DNA from: Ignavibacteriales bacterium | GTDB taxonomy: Bacteria > Bacteroidota > Ignavibacteria > UBA10030 | Direction of reading: 5' to 3' | Length of the DNA stretch: 64,000 bases | NCBI GenBank assembly: GCA_016193365.1 | Contig: JACPSI010000017.1 | Location: forward strand, 28,354-92,353 | Shown here: one piece after another, positions 28,619-38,168 of the stretch | Position numbering within the stretch: the first letter of the stretch is position 1 | How the letters are laid out: each line of letters begins with the position of its first letter | The notes under the pieces: model-generated | What the model was told of the DNA's origin: nothing | Database searches by the model: none | What the model saw: the letters and a program-made list of their open reading frames with translations, nothing else | Position numbers and translations under genes: made by a program

Positions 28619-29529
28619 AGAGTCGAATCCAGAATTGTGACCGCCTCGCCAACAATGGATACATTTTCGACGAAGGAATCCCCGGCTTTCACGCGAATCT
28701 TCACGCGCCCAGGACGCCCAATTTCGTCACCCTGTTCACCGACGAATTCAACGCGACCGTCAGCGAGTGATCTAGAAAAAACACTTCTCCCGGCAGGCAG
28801 CACATACTGCTGCAGATATACTCCAAGCGGACCGTTTGCAGAACCTGTGACAGGGTCTTCGTCAATCCCGACAGGGGATGCAAAAAACCGCGAATGCACT
28901 GAGGATTCCCTGTCTACGGTTTCGAGACAGAACACACAGACGGCAATGACCTTCAACTTCCTCAGGTTCTTATCGAGCTCACGAAAATCTGGTTTGATGG
29001 CCTTTATGGTCGAGAGCCGTCGTACAGGGACGTATAAAAAAGAGTCGCTGACAATGGGAAGTTTTCTTTCAATGTCTGTCTGCCTGAGCCCAATTGACTT
29101 GAGGACTTGCGGGGAGATTTTCTTCGTTTTGAATTTGGGCACGGGAAGTTCAAACTCAACGCTCGTGCCGAGAAAATTCTTCTCAACTTTGACATTCAAC
29201 ACGCCGCTCTTCGTTTGAAGCCTGAAATAATGCTGGCCTTCCGGTTTCAATCCAGCGAGGCCTTCTTCTGCGAGAGCATGAAAACTTGCAATGGTCGCAT
29301 GGCCGCACAACGGAACCTCAGCTGCCGGGGTGAACCATCTGATTTGAATATCCGCGTCCTTCATTGTCGGACGCAGCACGAATGCAGTCTCCGACAGGTT
29401 CTTCTCCCGTGCGATGGACTGCATTTCTTTGTCAGTGAGTCCGTCGGCTTCCATGACGACTCCGGCGGGATTGCCGGCGAACGCTCTGGAGGTAAAAGCA
29501 TCTATGTGTTTGATGCGAATCGTCTTCAT
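28603..29529 (-). CDS. PhzF family phenazine biosynthesis-like isomerase
   Basis: DAFTSRAFAGNPAGVVMEADGL; FTPAAEVPLCGHATIASFHAL; DPVTGSANGPLGVYLQQY. Confidence 0.95.
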   Translation of the reverse strand: MKTIRIKHIDAFTSRAFAGNPAGVVMEADGLTDKEMQSIAREKNLSETAFVLRPTMKDADIQIRWFTPAAEVPLCGHATIASFHALAEEGLAGLKPEGQHYFRLQTKSGVLNVKVEKNFLGTSVEFELPVPKFKTKKISPQVLKSIGLRQTDIERKLPIVSDSFLYVPVRRLSTIKAIKPDFRELDKNLRKLKVIAVCVFCLETVDRESSVHSRFFASPVGIDEDPVTGSANGPLGVYLQQYVLPAGRSVFSRSLADGRVEFVGEQGDEIGRPGRVKIRVKAGDSFVENVSIVGEAVTILDSTLCLPS

Positions 29530-29948
29530 GTGTTTCCCATGAGCTGGACCACGATTTCACGTTTTCGGGCCCTTGTGTCGAAGTCAATCAGCACGATTTG
29601 TTGCCATGTTCCGAGCAGTAATTCACCTTTTGAAAATGGGACGGTGAGCGACGGGCCCATCATCGACGCCCTGACGTGCGAGTGGCCATTCCCGTCGTGC
29701 CATGTTTCGTTGTGGTGGTACGTGATACTTTGAGGCGCGAGGCGTTCCATGGCTGCCGGAATATCTTTGATCAAACCAGGCTCGTATTCCGTTGTGGTGA
29801 CGGAGGCCGTCGACCCGCTGACGAACACCGTAACGTTTCCTTCCTTCAGTTTGCTCTTTGCCACGAAAGATGAAATCTGAGGAGTAATATCAATGATATC
29901 TGAGTTTCCTCGCGTAGCGACGGATAGATGTTCCGTTATTATTTCCAC
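29526..29948 (-). CDS. YjbQ family protein (secondary thiamine-phosphate synthase-type)
   Basis: GNVTVFVSGSTASVTTTEYEPGL; GNGHSHVRASMMGPSLTVPFSKGELLLGTWQQIVLIDFD. Confidence 0.93.
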   Translation of the reverse strand: MEIITEHLSVATRGNSDIIDITPQISSFVAKSKLKEGNVTVFVSGSTASVTTTEYEPGLIKDIPAAMERLAPQSITYHHNETWHDGNGHSHVRASMMGPSLTVPFSKGELLLGTWQQIVLIDFDTRARKREIVVQLMGNT

Positions 29949-30805
29949 AGGCGCAATGCCGAGAGAATGTGCTGATCTTTGATGAAATACACGCGGTGGC
30001 CTTTGATGAAAAACGAGTCCGGTGCCGGCGCCTTTGCACCGCGTACGAGGAGGTCGGAATACACCTTGTGGTTCTTCTCAATGTCGACAATCTCCAGGTG
30101 ATTCTCCAACAATATCGAATCGGCCGTCGAACTCATTGTCTCCGCGTGGTAATTAAAAAGCAGGAATTCTTTTTCCCGGACAAACTCGATATTTCCGTGG
30201 ATTTGCGTATTCCTGGTCGCTTTTTTGACCGTTTCCACTATCCGAGGTTCGACCTTATTGAGATCCAGAATTTCCGGAAACCTGTATTCATCCTGGCGCT
30301 GTTCTTTTGTGGAGAGCTCGCGTACCGCATGAAGTTCCTCAAGGCTTTCGGCATACTCTTGCAGTACTTCTCCTGAGTTTAAGTCCAACGAATAACCTAT
30401 CCGCCGCTCAAACATCGTTTTGTATGCATACACAGAATTCTGATAGCCGAACCAGAACGTCATGTCCTTCTTGTGCCACAGGAGTCGGGCAGTTTCAAGG
30501 TCATATGCGCGAATCCCCCTGTGTTCAGGGAGATCCGGTTTGGCAAACTCGTGCAGAAGCAGGATATCCTTTTGGACGGCTTCCATGCCGACCCACCACG
30601 GCTCATCAAGCTTCAGCTCAGCCCAGATATGATTTCCCGTCGCTTCATCGAGACAAAAAAACGAAGCTTGTTTTGTTTGTTCATTGCGGTTTTCTCCGAC
30701 AATGCGGCCGTTTTCAGCGAAAAGCAGGCGCCAAATCGTGGAACCCGAATCGTAGGACCAATCGAGGGTCTGCTTGTGAGTCGAAAAGAAGGAAAGGATT
30801 TTCAT
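29939..30805 (-). CDS. DUF4905-type protein
   Basis: TLDWSYDSGSTIWRLLFAENGRIVGENRN...TGNHIWAELKLDEPWWVGMEAV. Confidence 0.65.
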   Translation of the reverse strand: MKILSFFSTHKQTLDWSYDSGSTIWRLLFAENGRIVGENRNEQTKQASFFCLDEATGNHIWAELKLDEPWWVGMEAVQKDILLLHEFAKPDLPEHRGIRAYDLETARLLWHKKDMTFWFGYQNSVYAYKTMFERRIGYSLDLNSGEVLQEYAESLEELHAVRELSTKEQRQDEYRFPEILDLNKVEPRIVETVKKATRNTQIHGNIEFVREKEFLLFNYHAETMSSTADSILLENHLEIVDIEKNHKVYSDLLVRGAKAPAPDSFFIKGHRVYFIKDQHILSALRLWK

Positions 30806-31100
30806 AGCGGCTTGATTTCGGCGTCAACGTACCGAAATTTTGAGGAAGATTCAAGAATCAAAAAGACATCTTGGACGGCGACAAGGTCCACAACCGCTTT
30901 GGGCTAAGAAGAAGGAAGGAGCAAAAGGAGAACTCTATGTGCTAGCTATGCTGTCGTGCGCGATCCTTTCAGGCTTCATCAGAAAATTTTTGACTTCTGA
31001 CAAAAACAGGAAACGAGCGAAACTCGACTATGCTTCACATTTGGGAATCCCCATCGATTCATCCAACAATCTCTTTATCCATCCACCGCCGATTTTCCGT

Positions 31101-31505
31101 CTACTCCATCGCCATCTGGTTAATCGCATCCCACCAGATTTTTGTCACGGGAACAACAGAAAGCCGGCTGATGCGGACGAGCAGGAAATCCTTGAACATC
31201 TTTTCTGCTTTGATTTCGGCAAGCGTGACCGGCCGCGGTAGTTTTACCTTTGGCTTGATGTCTATCACCGTCAACGTCTTATCTTTGGGGTCCGGATATG
31301 GCTCGCTCACAATCTGTGCCAGGCCAACGACGGCTTTTTCATCCCCCGTGTGATAAATAAAAGCGAGATCCCCCTTGTTCATCAAGCCGATATTGCGAAG
31401 CGCAACGGGATTCATGACGCCATTCCAGGTGGTCTTCTTTTCTTTTACAAGATCGGCGTATGAGTATGTGGAGGGCTCAGTTTTCAACAGCCAGTAATTG
31501 GGCAT
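31101..31505 (-). CDS. EVE domain-containing protein
   Basis: MPNYWLLKTEPSTYSYADLVKEKKTTWNGVMNPVALRNIGLMNKGDLAFIYHTGDEKAVVG. Confidence 0.93.
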   Translation of the reverse strand: MPNYWLLKTEPSTYSYADLVKEKKTTWNGVMNPVALRNIGLMNKGDLAFIYHTGDEKAVVGLAQIVSEPYPDPKDKTLTVIDIKPKVKLPRPVTLAEIKAEKMFKDFLLVRISRLSVVPVTKIWWDAINQMAME

Positions 31506-33411
31506 AGCTATGCTTCCTTGAGGAATTATGAATTTCAACCAGTTCTACCTTGATCAAGCCTCTGAGCGCATTGCACAAGAAAAGTTCATCCGCTGCGAAC
31601 AGGTCACGCACAAGTAACACTTTCTCTTCAGGACTGATTCCCTTACGCCCGAGCAGGTGTTCACGGTAAATTCCGGCTAAAACCCCGCAGCTTAGCGGTG
31701 GAGTGTAGAATCTGCCGTCTTTCCGAATAATGACGTTCGACCTGGCACCTTCTGTTACCTCATCCCGCTCGTTCAGAAAGATGAAGTCGAAAACGCCTGA
31801 AGTCTCTGCCCGACGCACGTAGTCATCATAGATATCCCTGTTGGTCGTCTTGTGGAAGAAGAATCGATTCCCGGAATTCGTGCCCGTTTGAGAGATTGCG
31901 ACGCGTTGCACACCCGTCAGGGGCCGGAGTTTAGAATACTCGACGTCAACAGCTCCATTTCTTGAAAGTGTTAACTTCACGCGGTATGGTCCCGCGTTCG
32001 ACTGTCTTCGAATACCTTTTTCACACCGGCCAAGTGCCTCTTTGATTTCCGGAAGCCGGAACCTAAAATCAAAATATTCCGCTGAGCGTCTCATCCTCCG
32101 CAGATGGAGGCGCAAAAACTGCAGCCCGTCGCGGCGATCCCACCTGATTGTTTCAAAAAGTTTGAATTCCAAGGAGGGCTCTGTGACAAACTTTGCCTTC
32201 AGGATGCATTCACGGTATTCTTCCTCCGGGATGGAATCGTGCACAATGCCGCTCCCAACACCCATTTCGCCTGTTTTCTTCAGGTTGTCCAAGACAAGTG
32301 TCCTTATCGCAACATTAAAAACAGCCTTCCCGTGTGGCGAGAAAAAACCGATCGCTCCGGTGTAGACGCCGCGCGGTTCCCGTTCAAGCTCCTGGATAAT
32401 TTGCATTGTCCTTATTTTGGGGGCTCCGGTTACGGAACCGCTGGGGAAAAGTGCTAACAGGATATCTTGTGCCAGCCAGTCTTTGCGAAGCTTTGCGCGA
32501 ATCATTGAGGTTGCCTGGAAAACGGTGTCGTATTTTTCGACCTCAAACAATTTAGAGACCTTCACACTTCCAGTTTCAGCCACTTTTCCAACATCGTTTC
32601 TTAACAGGTCCACAATCATCAGGTTTTCCGCTCGATTTTTTTCTGAGCGTCTCAAATCGGAAATTCTTTGAACATCCTCCTCCGGATTCCTCCCGCGTGC
32701 CGAAGTCCCCTTCATGGGCTTCAGCCAAATCTGGCTCCCTTCAACGCGAAAGAACAACTCGGGTGAAAAAGAAAGTACGCTGGTATTTTCCAGTCCCAGA
32801 AAAGCGCTATAAGGAACATGTTGTTCATTGCGAATCCGGCAGTAAAGGGCGCCGGGGTCTCCAGAGAAATCGAATCTGAGCTTAAAGGTGTAATTGACCT
32901 GATACGTGTCTCCTTCCCGGATGTAATGCCCGATCTTCCCGACAGCCGAAATGTAGTCAGACTTAGAGATTGAAGCACGTAAATCGGAAATGCCTGACGA
33001 CTGTGCATAGGCGCCCGGCGGTTCAGGGACAAGATTCTCTTTCCCGCCAAACTGCTTCTTTCTGTGGTCGTAAACGATTGGGCTGTCGTATACGCCGAAC
33101 CAGAGATAGGGGCCATCCGAACGACGAGAAGAGGGCAACGATTGTACAAAAGCAAAACCCGCCTCATAGGAGATGAATCCCGCCGCATGGTGGCCGCTGC
33201 TCAGTGCCTCATCGATACGCCGCAAGCCTGACTCCACCATTTCCAGAGAATCTGCGCGGATGATGTCCACCGGATTCAGGAAAATGTAACTATGTTTGTC
33301 ATCCGCTCCGGGCCGTGTGTTTTCGAGAATGACGGAATTCGGCACCGACCCCGCAAAACGCATCAGGTCAATTGAAAAAAATCCGTTCTTGTCTGTGCGC
33401 GCGGAAAACAA
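31477..33411 (-). CDS. aminodeoxychorismate synthase component I fused to class IV aminotransferase/ADC lyase (PabBC fusion)
   Basis: YQVNYTFKLRFDFSGDP; KPMKGTSARGRNPEED; GSVTGAPKIRTMQIIQELE; C-terminal FETIRWDRRDGLQFLRLHLRRMRRSAEYF ... EGARSNVIIRKDGRFYTPPL. Confidence 0.93.
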   Translation of the reverse strand: MFSARTDKNGFFSIDLMRFAGSVPNSVILENTRPGADDKHSYIFLNPVDIIRADSLEMVESGLRRIDEALSSGHHAAGFISYEAGFAFVQSLPSSRRSDGPYLWFGVYDSPIVYDHRKKQFGGKENLVPEPPGAYAQSSGISDLRASISKSDYISAVGKIGHYIREGDTYQVNYTFKLRFDFSGDPGALYCRIRNEQHVPYSAFLGLENTSVLSFSPELFFRVEGSQIWLKPMKGTSARGRNPEEDVQRISDLRRSEKNRAENLMIVDLLRNDVGKVAETGSVKVSKLFEVEKYDTVFQATSMIRAKLRKDWLAQDILLALFPSGSVTGAPKIRTMQIIQELEREPRGVYTGAIGFFSPHGKAVFNVAIRTLVLDNLKKTGEMGVGSGIVHDSIPEEEYRECILKAKFVTEPSLEFKLFETIRWDRRDGLQFLRLHLRRMRRSAEYFDFRFRLPEIKEALGRCEKGIRRQSNAGPYRVKLTLSRNGAVDVEYSKLRPLTGVQRVAISQTGTNSGNRFFFHKTTNRDIYDDYVRRAETSGVFDFIFLNERDEVTEGARSNVIIRKDGRFYTPPLSCGVLAGIYREHLLGRKGISPEEKVLLVRDLFAADELFLCNALRGLIKVELVEIHNSSRKHSYAQLLAVEN

Positions 33412-33472
33412 TGGAAGTAACTCTCAGTTGAGTAAGAAGTTTTGGATTCCGTTAGAATCACGGAGGTCTTTA

Positions 33473-33670
33473 CTAACTCACATCCGACCGTTCGGGAATA
33501 ATGAACCAACCAATGATGTAGCCGATGAGAAACGGGAAAATACCCGTCCCCAGACCAAAGACGATGACCATGAGCCTGATGATTGTCGGGTCGACATCCA
33601 GGTATTCCCCGAGGCCGCCGCAGATTCCCGCGATCTTCCTATCTTTTTGCGAACGATAGAGTTTTTTCAT
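33473..33670 (-). CDS. PspC domain-containing protein
   Basis: MKKLYRSQKDRKIAGICGGLGEYLDVDPTIIRLMVIV. Confidence 0.93.
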   Translation of the reverse strand: MKKLYRSQKDRKIAGICGGLGEYLDVDPTIIRLMVIVFGLGTGIFPFLIGYIIGWFIIPERSDVS

Positions 33671-34479
33671 TTTTGTTGGACCTCAAATGTCACGGAAGCC
33701 CACCAGCTTTCCCAATCCGCATCCTTATCGTTTGCGACGGGAAGCATATGAACGGTTCTGACAAGCCACGGGCCTCCGTGCGTAAGCCTTATGTAAACGA
33801 TTCCCTGTTCGTTCGTCCTGGCGGATTGTGCGTATGTGTCTGCTTTCTTCGTCGCCCCTGCATACGTCGAAGAAATCAGGGCATTCGACTGCGGTTTGCC
33901 TTGAAACAAAAGCTGCACTCTGAGGGAATCTCCAACTTGTTTGACGTAGGGATTTTCCAACGGCACCAATTCAATGTGTTGGCCTACAACTTTGGAGAGG
34001 GCCTCTGAGTTCCCCAATCCATTGTGAACGAGCGTCTTCACAAAGCGAGAATAGCGCTCCCTGCCGTTCTTGTTTTCTTCACCCCGTTCTTTTCGCATTT
34101 TCAGAATATGGTCGAGCCCTTCCGACTCGAGATAATGACTGAATTGATCCGGCTTGAGTTCGATCAATCTTGCAGCCCAGTCTAATGCAAACATGTTCAA
34201 TCCCAATCCTTCGATTGACACGATAACGCCGGATGAATCTTTTTCAGGTTCTTTCTTCCTCAAATCGGCCATGCTGGAGCCAAAGCGATGTTCGAATCTC
34301 AAGACACGAGACGCGCTCCATTTCACGGCGTTTCCAGGAAACACGTCATCAACATGAATCGCGATCTTGACTTTCCCTTTTTCGTTAATAGAAAACGGGG
34401 ATGGGAAGAGAAAAAAATCATGCCCCAGCAGGGAAGAAGTCATAAATATGGTGAGGACACTCATTTGCAGGAGTTTCAT
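33667..34479 (-). CDS. DUF4198 domain-containing (periplasmic) protein
   Basis: LLGHDFFLFPSPFSINEKGKVKIAIHVDDVFPGNAVKW; KADTYAQSARTNEQGIVYIRLTHGGPWLVRTVHM. Confidence 0.82.
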   Translation of the reverse strand: MKLLQMSVLTIFMTSSLLGHDFFLFPSPFSINEKGKVKIAIHVDDVFPGNAVKWSASRVLRFEHRFGSSMADLRKKEPEKDSSGVIVSIEGLGLNMFALDWAARLIELKPDQFSHYLESEGLDHILKMRKERGEENKNGRERYSRFVKTLVHNGLGNSEALSKVVGQHIELVPLENPYVKQVGDSLRVQLLFQGKPQSNALISSTYAGATKKADTYAQSARTNEQGIVYIRLTHGGPWLVRTVHMLPVANDKDADWESWWASVTFEVQQK

Positions 34480-34495
34480 AAGATGCCTTTCTCTT

Positions 34496-34771
34496 TTATT
34501 TGGCCCCGAGTTTAGGACTTTCGATTGACCTGTGAGGTTGGATTTCATTTCCATTGTTGAAACGGACATCTCCCACGAGGGAGGGATCAGGAACCTTTGC
34601 CTGTACGGTGGCAATCTTCCAAAAGTTTTGAGCGCTCATGTTCGTACTGAAAATTGGAAAAGGGACGTCCATACCTTTCTCATTCTCGCGGAATGCATAG
34701 ATTTCTAGAACGATCGTATGAAAGAATTTTCTCAAATTCGCAAGATACAGGTCGGCGGATATGACATTCAA
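34496..34771 (-). CDS. hypothetical protein (91 aa), weak
   Basis: Same-strand ORF in an otherwise unassigned gap; no family recognised. Confidence 0.3.
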   Translation of the reverse strand: MNVISADLYLANLRKFFHTIVLEIYAFRENEKGMDVPFPIFSTNMSAQNFWKIATVQAKVPDPSLVGDVRFNNGNEIQPHRSIESPKLGAK

Positions 34772-34776
34772 AAATT

Positions 34777-35052
34777 CTACAACATTTGTCTCTTTTGGAC
34801 AATGGATTCATCCGCATAATAATGGTCGGACAGTGTTCGTTTGTAAAGCCAGATGATCACCGGCAACATGAAAAGCCAGAAGACGATCATGATCTGGGCC
34901 GCGATGTCACCGCGATACGATATCCAGTAGATTCCCAGGGCGCCGGTTCCCAGGTATACGACGCCCACAAACCAGAAAAACCCTGGCTCCATCCACCACA
35001 CAAGACGTTTTTTGATAGGATTAAGCTGCCAGTTGCTTAAGCGCATAGTCAC
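34777..35052 (-). CDS. small membrane protein of unknown function (91 aa)
   Basis: Two hydrophobic spans, aromatic-rich; compact position in the minus-strand gene run. Confidence 0.55.
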   Translation of the reverse strand: MTMRLSNWQLNPIKKRLVWWMEPGFFWFVGVVYLGTGALGIYWISYRGDIAAQIMIVFWLFMLPVIIWLYKRTLSDHYYADESIVQKRQML

Positions 35053-35057
35053 AATCC

Positions 35058-35546
35058 TTAGAGGTTGTAAAACTTCAGGTCGACGCCCTTCCGTAATTTT
35101 GTAATATAAATAATCTGCCCCACATGACCCGAAAAATGTTCGACGACATGCAGGATCGCTTCAAGGCAAGTCACGTCATATTTCTGGATGTGCCGTTTCT
35201 CCAACAACCTGGAAGTATCAAAATGTTGTAGCGTTTTATCCACCTCCTGGAGAGTTGCCTCGAGTTTTTGCAGGAGCTCAGCCTTCGGCAGAGTTTTTCG
35301 TTCGTCGAACTCCTCCTGACGTTTTCTCGTATCCATTGCCCCGCCGACCCCCGAAACGATCCATTGCCTGACATTGCCGGAAAGATGAAGCAGCAGGTTG
35401 CCAATGCTGTTATCCGTTTCATGTGCGCGCCACCAGATGTCATCGTCGCTCAACTCTTCCACGCAGCGCCGGATTCTCGGAAAATATTCCTGCAACAACT
35501 TCCTTCTGCTGAAATCGATCAGTTCTTTTTCGAGGCTAGTATTCAT
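35058..35546 (-). CDS. DinB superfamily protein
   Basis: WWRAHETDNSIGNLLLHLSGNVRQWIVSGVGG...CLEAILHVVEHFSGHVGQIIYITKLR. Confidence 0.88.
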   Translation of the reverse strand: MNTSLEKELIDFSRRKLLQEYFPRIRRCVEELSDDDIWWRAHETDNSIGNLLLHLSGNVRQWIVSGVGGAMDTRKRQEEFDERKTLPKAELLQKLEATLQEVDKTLQHFDTSRLLEKRHIQKYDVTCLEAILHVVEHFSGHVGQIIYITKLRKGVDLKFYNL

Positions 35547-35967
35547 GTGCGTTGACTTTTCTGAGTTTTTTCTTTTCACCAACCTTTTTCTTGCGTTGTA
35601 TCCGTGTCTCCTTCGATTGACGCGTCGCCTTCGTTTTCACTCTTTTCTTCTTCGGCTTTAGCGCATGTTGCAATAATCGAACGAATTTCTCAATTGCATT
35701 CTTCTTGTTTTGCCATTGACTGCGAGATTCCTGGGAAACAACGTGTAAACGCCCTTCGCCATCGATTTTTGATTTGAGATGTTCCCTGATAGCCAATTTG
35801 TGGGTATCCCTAAGGCTGCCGCTGTTCGCTATATTGAAAACCAACTCGACACGCGTTTCAAGTTTATTGACATTCTGGCCGCCAGGGCCTCCGCTTCTCG
35901 AAGTGATGAATTCAAGCTCCGACAAGGGGATAACGATTTCGTTGTTGATGGGGAACCGTTCGATCAT
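35536..35967 (-). CDS. arfB: alternative ribosome-rescue factor ArfB (class I RF GGQ domain)
   Basis: ITSRSGGPGGQNVNKLETRVELVF and Lys/Arg-rich tail. Confidence 0.92.
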   Translation of the reverse strand: MIERFPINNEIVIPLSELEFITSRSGGPGGQNVNKLETRVELVFNIANSGSLRDTHKLAIREHLKSKIDGEGRLHVVSQESRSQWQNKKNAIEKFVRLLQHALKPKKKRVKTKATRQSKETRIQRKKKVGEKKKLRKVNAHEY

Positions 35968-35981
35968 AGCCTCCAGAAGAT

Positions 35982-36009
35982 AAAAAAAACGCCGGACTTT
36001 CGCCCGGCG
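35982..36009 (-). terminator. intrinsic terminator of the S9 peptidase gene
   Basis: Minus strand: GCGCCGGGCGAAAGTCCGGCGTTTTTTTTATC. Confidence 0.85.
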
Positions 36010-36049
36010 CCATTTCCATTAATCAACAATCCTCTTCACTCACTCCAAG

Positions 36050-38071
36050 CTACTTACTTCCCATAACCTTCCCCCCGCCATTCCGCCCCAGCTGCGCGTT
36101 AAACCAGGCGATCATGCGCTCGCCGATATCCTTGATGAACTTCGGCTCTTGCGGGCCATGAGGAGTGCGAGGATATCTGATCATTTCCACGGGGACGCCC
36201 CGGCGTTTTAGTGCGATGTACAACTCCTCGCCCTGCGAAATCGGCACACGCGCATCCCTTTCGCCGTGGATAATCTGCGTTGGCGTCTGGATATTCTTGA
36301 CGTTAAACATCGCCGAGTGTTTCATGTACGCATCCATTCGATCCCAGAATTCACCCTCGAAGTAAGATGGAAGAAAACTCGGGATGTCGGCAGTGCCGAC
36401 GAAGCTCATCAGGTTCGTGACTCCCGCTCCCACGCTCGCCGCTTTGAACCGGTTTGTCCTCGTGATCGCAAAAGATGTCATGTAGCCTCCGTAACTCCAT
36501 CCGCAAATGATGAGGCTGTCTGTGTGAGCAACTCCCATTTCGATGACCTTATCCACTCCCGTCAGATCGTCATCCAGGTCGCCGTAGCCCCAGTCGCTGA
36601 TGTTTGCGCGGCGAAATGTCGCGCCGTACCCGCCGCTTCCCCGGGGGTTTGGACGCAGGACGGCGAATCCGTCCTGTGCAAAAGCCTGCAACGGATAAAC
36701 GGAACCTACGGCTGTGAAATTCTGTGTAAAAACTCCTGCCGGACCGCCGTGGATGTTGAGAATCAGAGGATAGCGCCTTCCCTTCTCGTAGTTCACCGGA
36801 TATGTAAGAAGTCCCTCGATTTCCGAACCATCTTTCGATTTCCACGAAATGACTTCAGTCTTTCCCATCGCAAGTTTCGGGAAATCTTCGTTGACGTCAC
36901 TCAGTTTCTTGGGCTCGAACCTCCTTGTGCTGGAGAAGTACACATCTGGCGGATTTTGCGGGGTTTGATGGATGAATGCCATTGCCCCGCCATCTCTGCT
37001 GAAGGAAACTCCGGAATAATTGCCGCTCCCGGTCGTGAGAATTCTCGGCTTCCCGCCGCCAGTCGGAACTGCGAACACTCGCGGCGAGGTGCGGTCAGTT
37101 TCTGTTACAAAAACCTCTTTGCTGTCTGCCGACCACCCGGCAATGCCAAAGCTACGGTCCGGTGTTTCAGCAAGCTTCTTTGCTTCTCCACCACCGGCCG
37201 GCATGAGATACAGGTCGAATGCTCGTGCCCATTTCGAGTCTCCTTTGTCGGATGAGAACACAATCCATTTGCCGTCCGGCGAGAAGTTCGGGTTTGCATC
37301 CGAACCCTTCCACGCAACAAGCGATTTCACAGCGCCGCTGTCTGCGGGAACGGATGAAATGTCTGTTGACGGCCAGTCGTCTACCAACGGCGTCGACTGA
37401 TGCGAAAACACGATCGTTCTGCCATCCGGTGAAATATCAAACGAATTCACCTGATATTCCCCTCCGGTGAGTCGCTGGGTTTTTCGGTTTCCCCTGGAGT
37501 CTTTTTCAACGGCAACAGTGTAGAGATGAGCGTATTTGTAATTCGTGTCTACAAGAATCCAATCCCGCTTTTCTTTTCTTGCTTTCTCTTCCTGTTCCGA
37601 CTCAGCGTCGGCCGAGCGATAGGCGACGAACTTTGAGTTTGGCGACCACTGATAACCCATGACGCCGGACTTTGCCTTTGTGAGCTGTTCGGCTTCTCCA
37701 CCGCTCAACCGCATGATCCACACCTGGCTCTTTGCATCAGAACCGCCGCGGGTTGAAACGAACGACAGATATTTGCCATCAGGAGAGAATTGGGGATTTG
37801 TACACGATTTATCACCGTACGTGAACTGATTGTCCGTTTTCCCGTCCGCTGAAACACTCCAGATGTGCGTCAGAAATTCAGACTTCTCGCCGTCCATCAT
37901 GGATGTTGACACCGTATAGGCAATCCATTTGCCGTTAGGAGAAATTGCTGTTCCGCCCACACGCTTGAATTTGATCATGACCTCCGGTGTCCAGCCCGAC
38001 GGTTTTTCTTGAGCCATCAGGGACACACCAATTGCAATCAAGCAAAGGAAAACTTTCTGCATCGTCTTCAT
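36050..38071 (-). CDS. S9 family prolyl oligopeptidase-like peptidase
   Basis: TolB/WD-like repeats (FSPDGKYLSFVSTRGG) then IICGWSYGGYMTSFAITRT, HGERDARVPISQGEELYIALK. Confidence 0.95.
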   Translation of the reverse strand: MKTMQKVFLCLIAIGVSLMAQEKPSGWTPEVMIKFKRVGGTAISPNGKWIAYTVSTSMMDGEKSEFLTHIWSVSADGKTDNQFTYGDKSCTNPQFSPDGKYLSFVSTRGGSDAKSQVWIMRLSGGEAEQLTKAKSGVMGYQWSPNSKFVAYRSADAESEQEEKARKEKRDWILVDTNYKYAHLYTVAVEKDSRGNRKTQRLTGGEYQVNSFDISPDGRTIVFSHQSTPLVDDWPSTDISSVPADSGAVKSLVAWKGSDANPNFSPDGKWIVFSSDKGDSKWARAFDLYLMPAGGGEAKKLAETPDRSFGIAGWSADSKEVFVTETDRTSPRVFAVPTGGGKPRILTTGSGNYSGVSFSRDGGAMAFIHQTPQNPPDVYFSSTRRFEPKKLSDVNEDFPKLAMGKTEVISWKSKDGSEIEGLLTYPVNYEKGRRYPLILNIHGGPAGVFTQNFTAVGSVYPLQAFAQDGFAVLRPNPRGSGGYGATFRRANISDWGYGDLDDDLTGVDKVIEMGVAHTDSLIICGWSYGGYMTSFAITRTNRFKAASVGAGVTNLMSFVGTADIPSFLPSYFEGEFWDRMDAYMKHSAMFNVKNIQTPTQIIHGERDARVPISQGEELYIALKRRGVPVEMIRYPRTPHGPQEPKFIKDIGERMIAWFNAQLGRNGGGKVMGSK

Positions 38072-38168
38072 GCTTCCTCCTTCCAAAAAGTGCGCAACAA
38101 AATTTGTGATAAAGAAAACTGTTCCGTATCTGCCTGGAAAGGTACGTGTTTCCTTGAAAGAAAAAAAA

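Noticed and set aside
33296-33751. 151-aa plus-strand ORF
   Set aside because: Antisense to the pabBC 5' end and the PspC gene; no domain support.
36266-37255. 329-aa plus-strand ORF
   Set aside because: Antisense shadow of the S9 peptidase gene.
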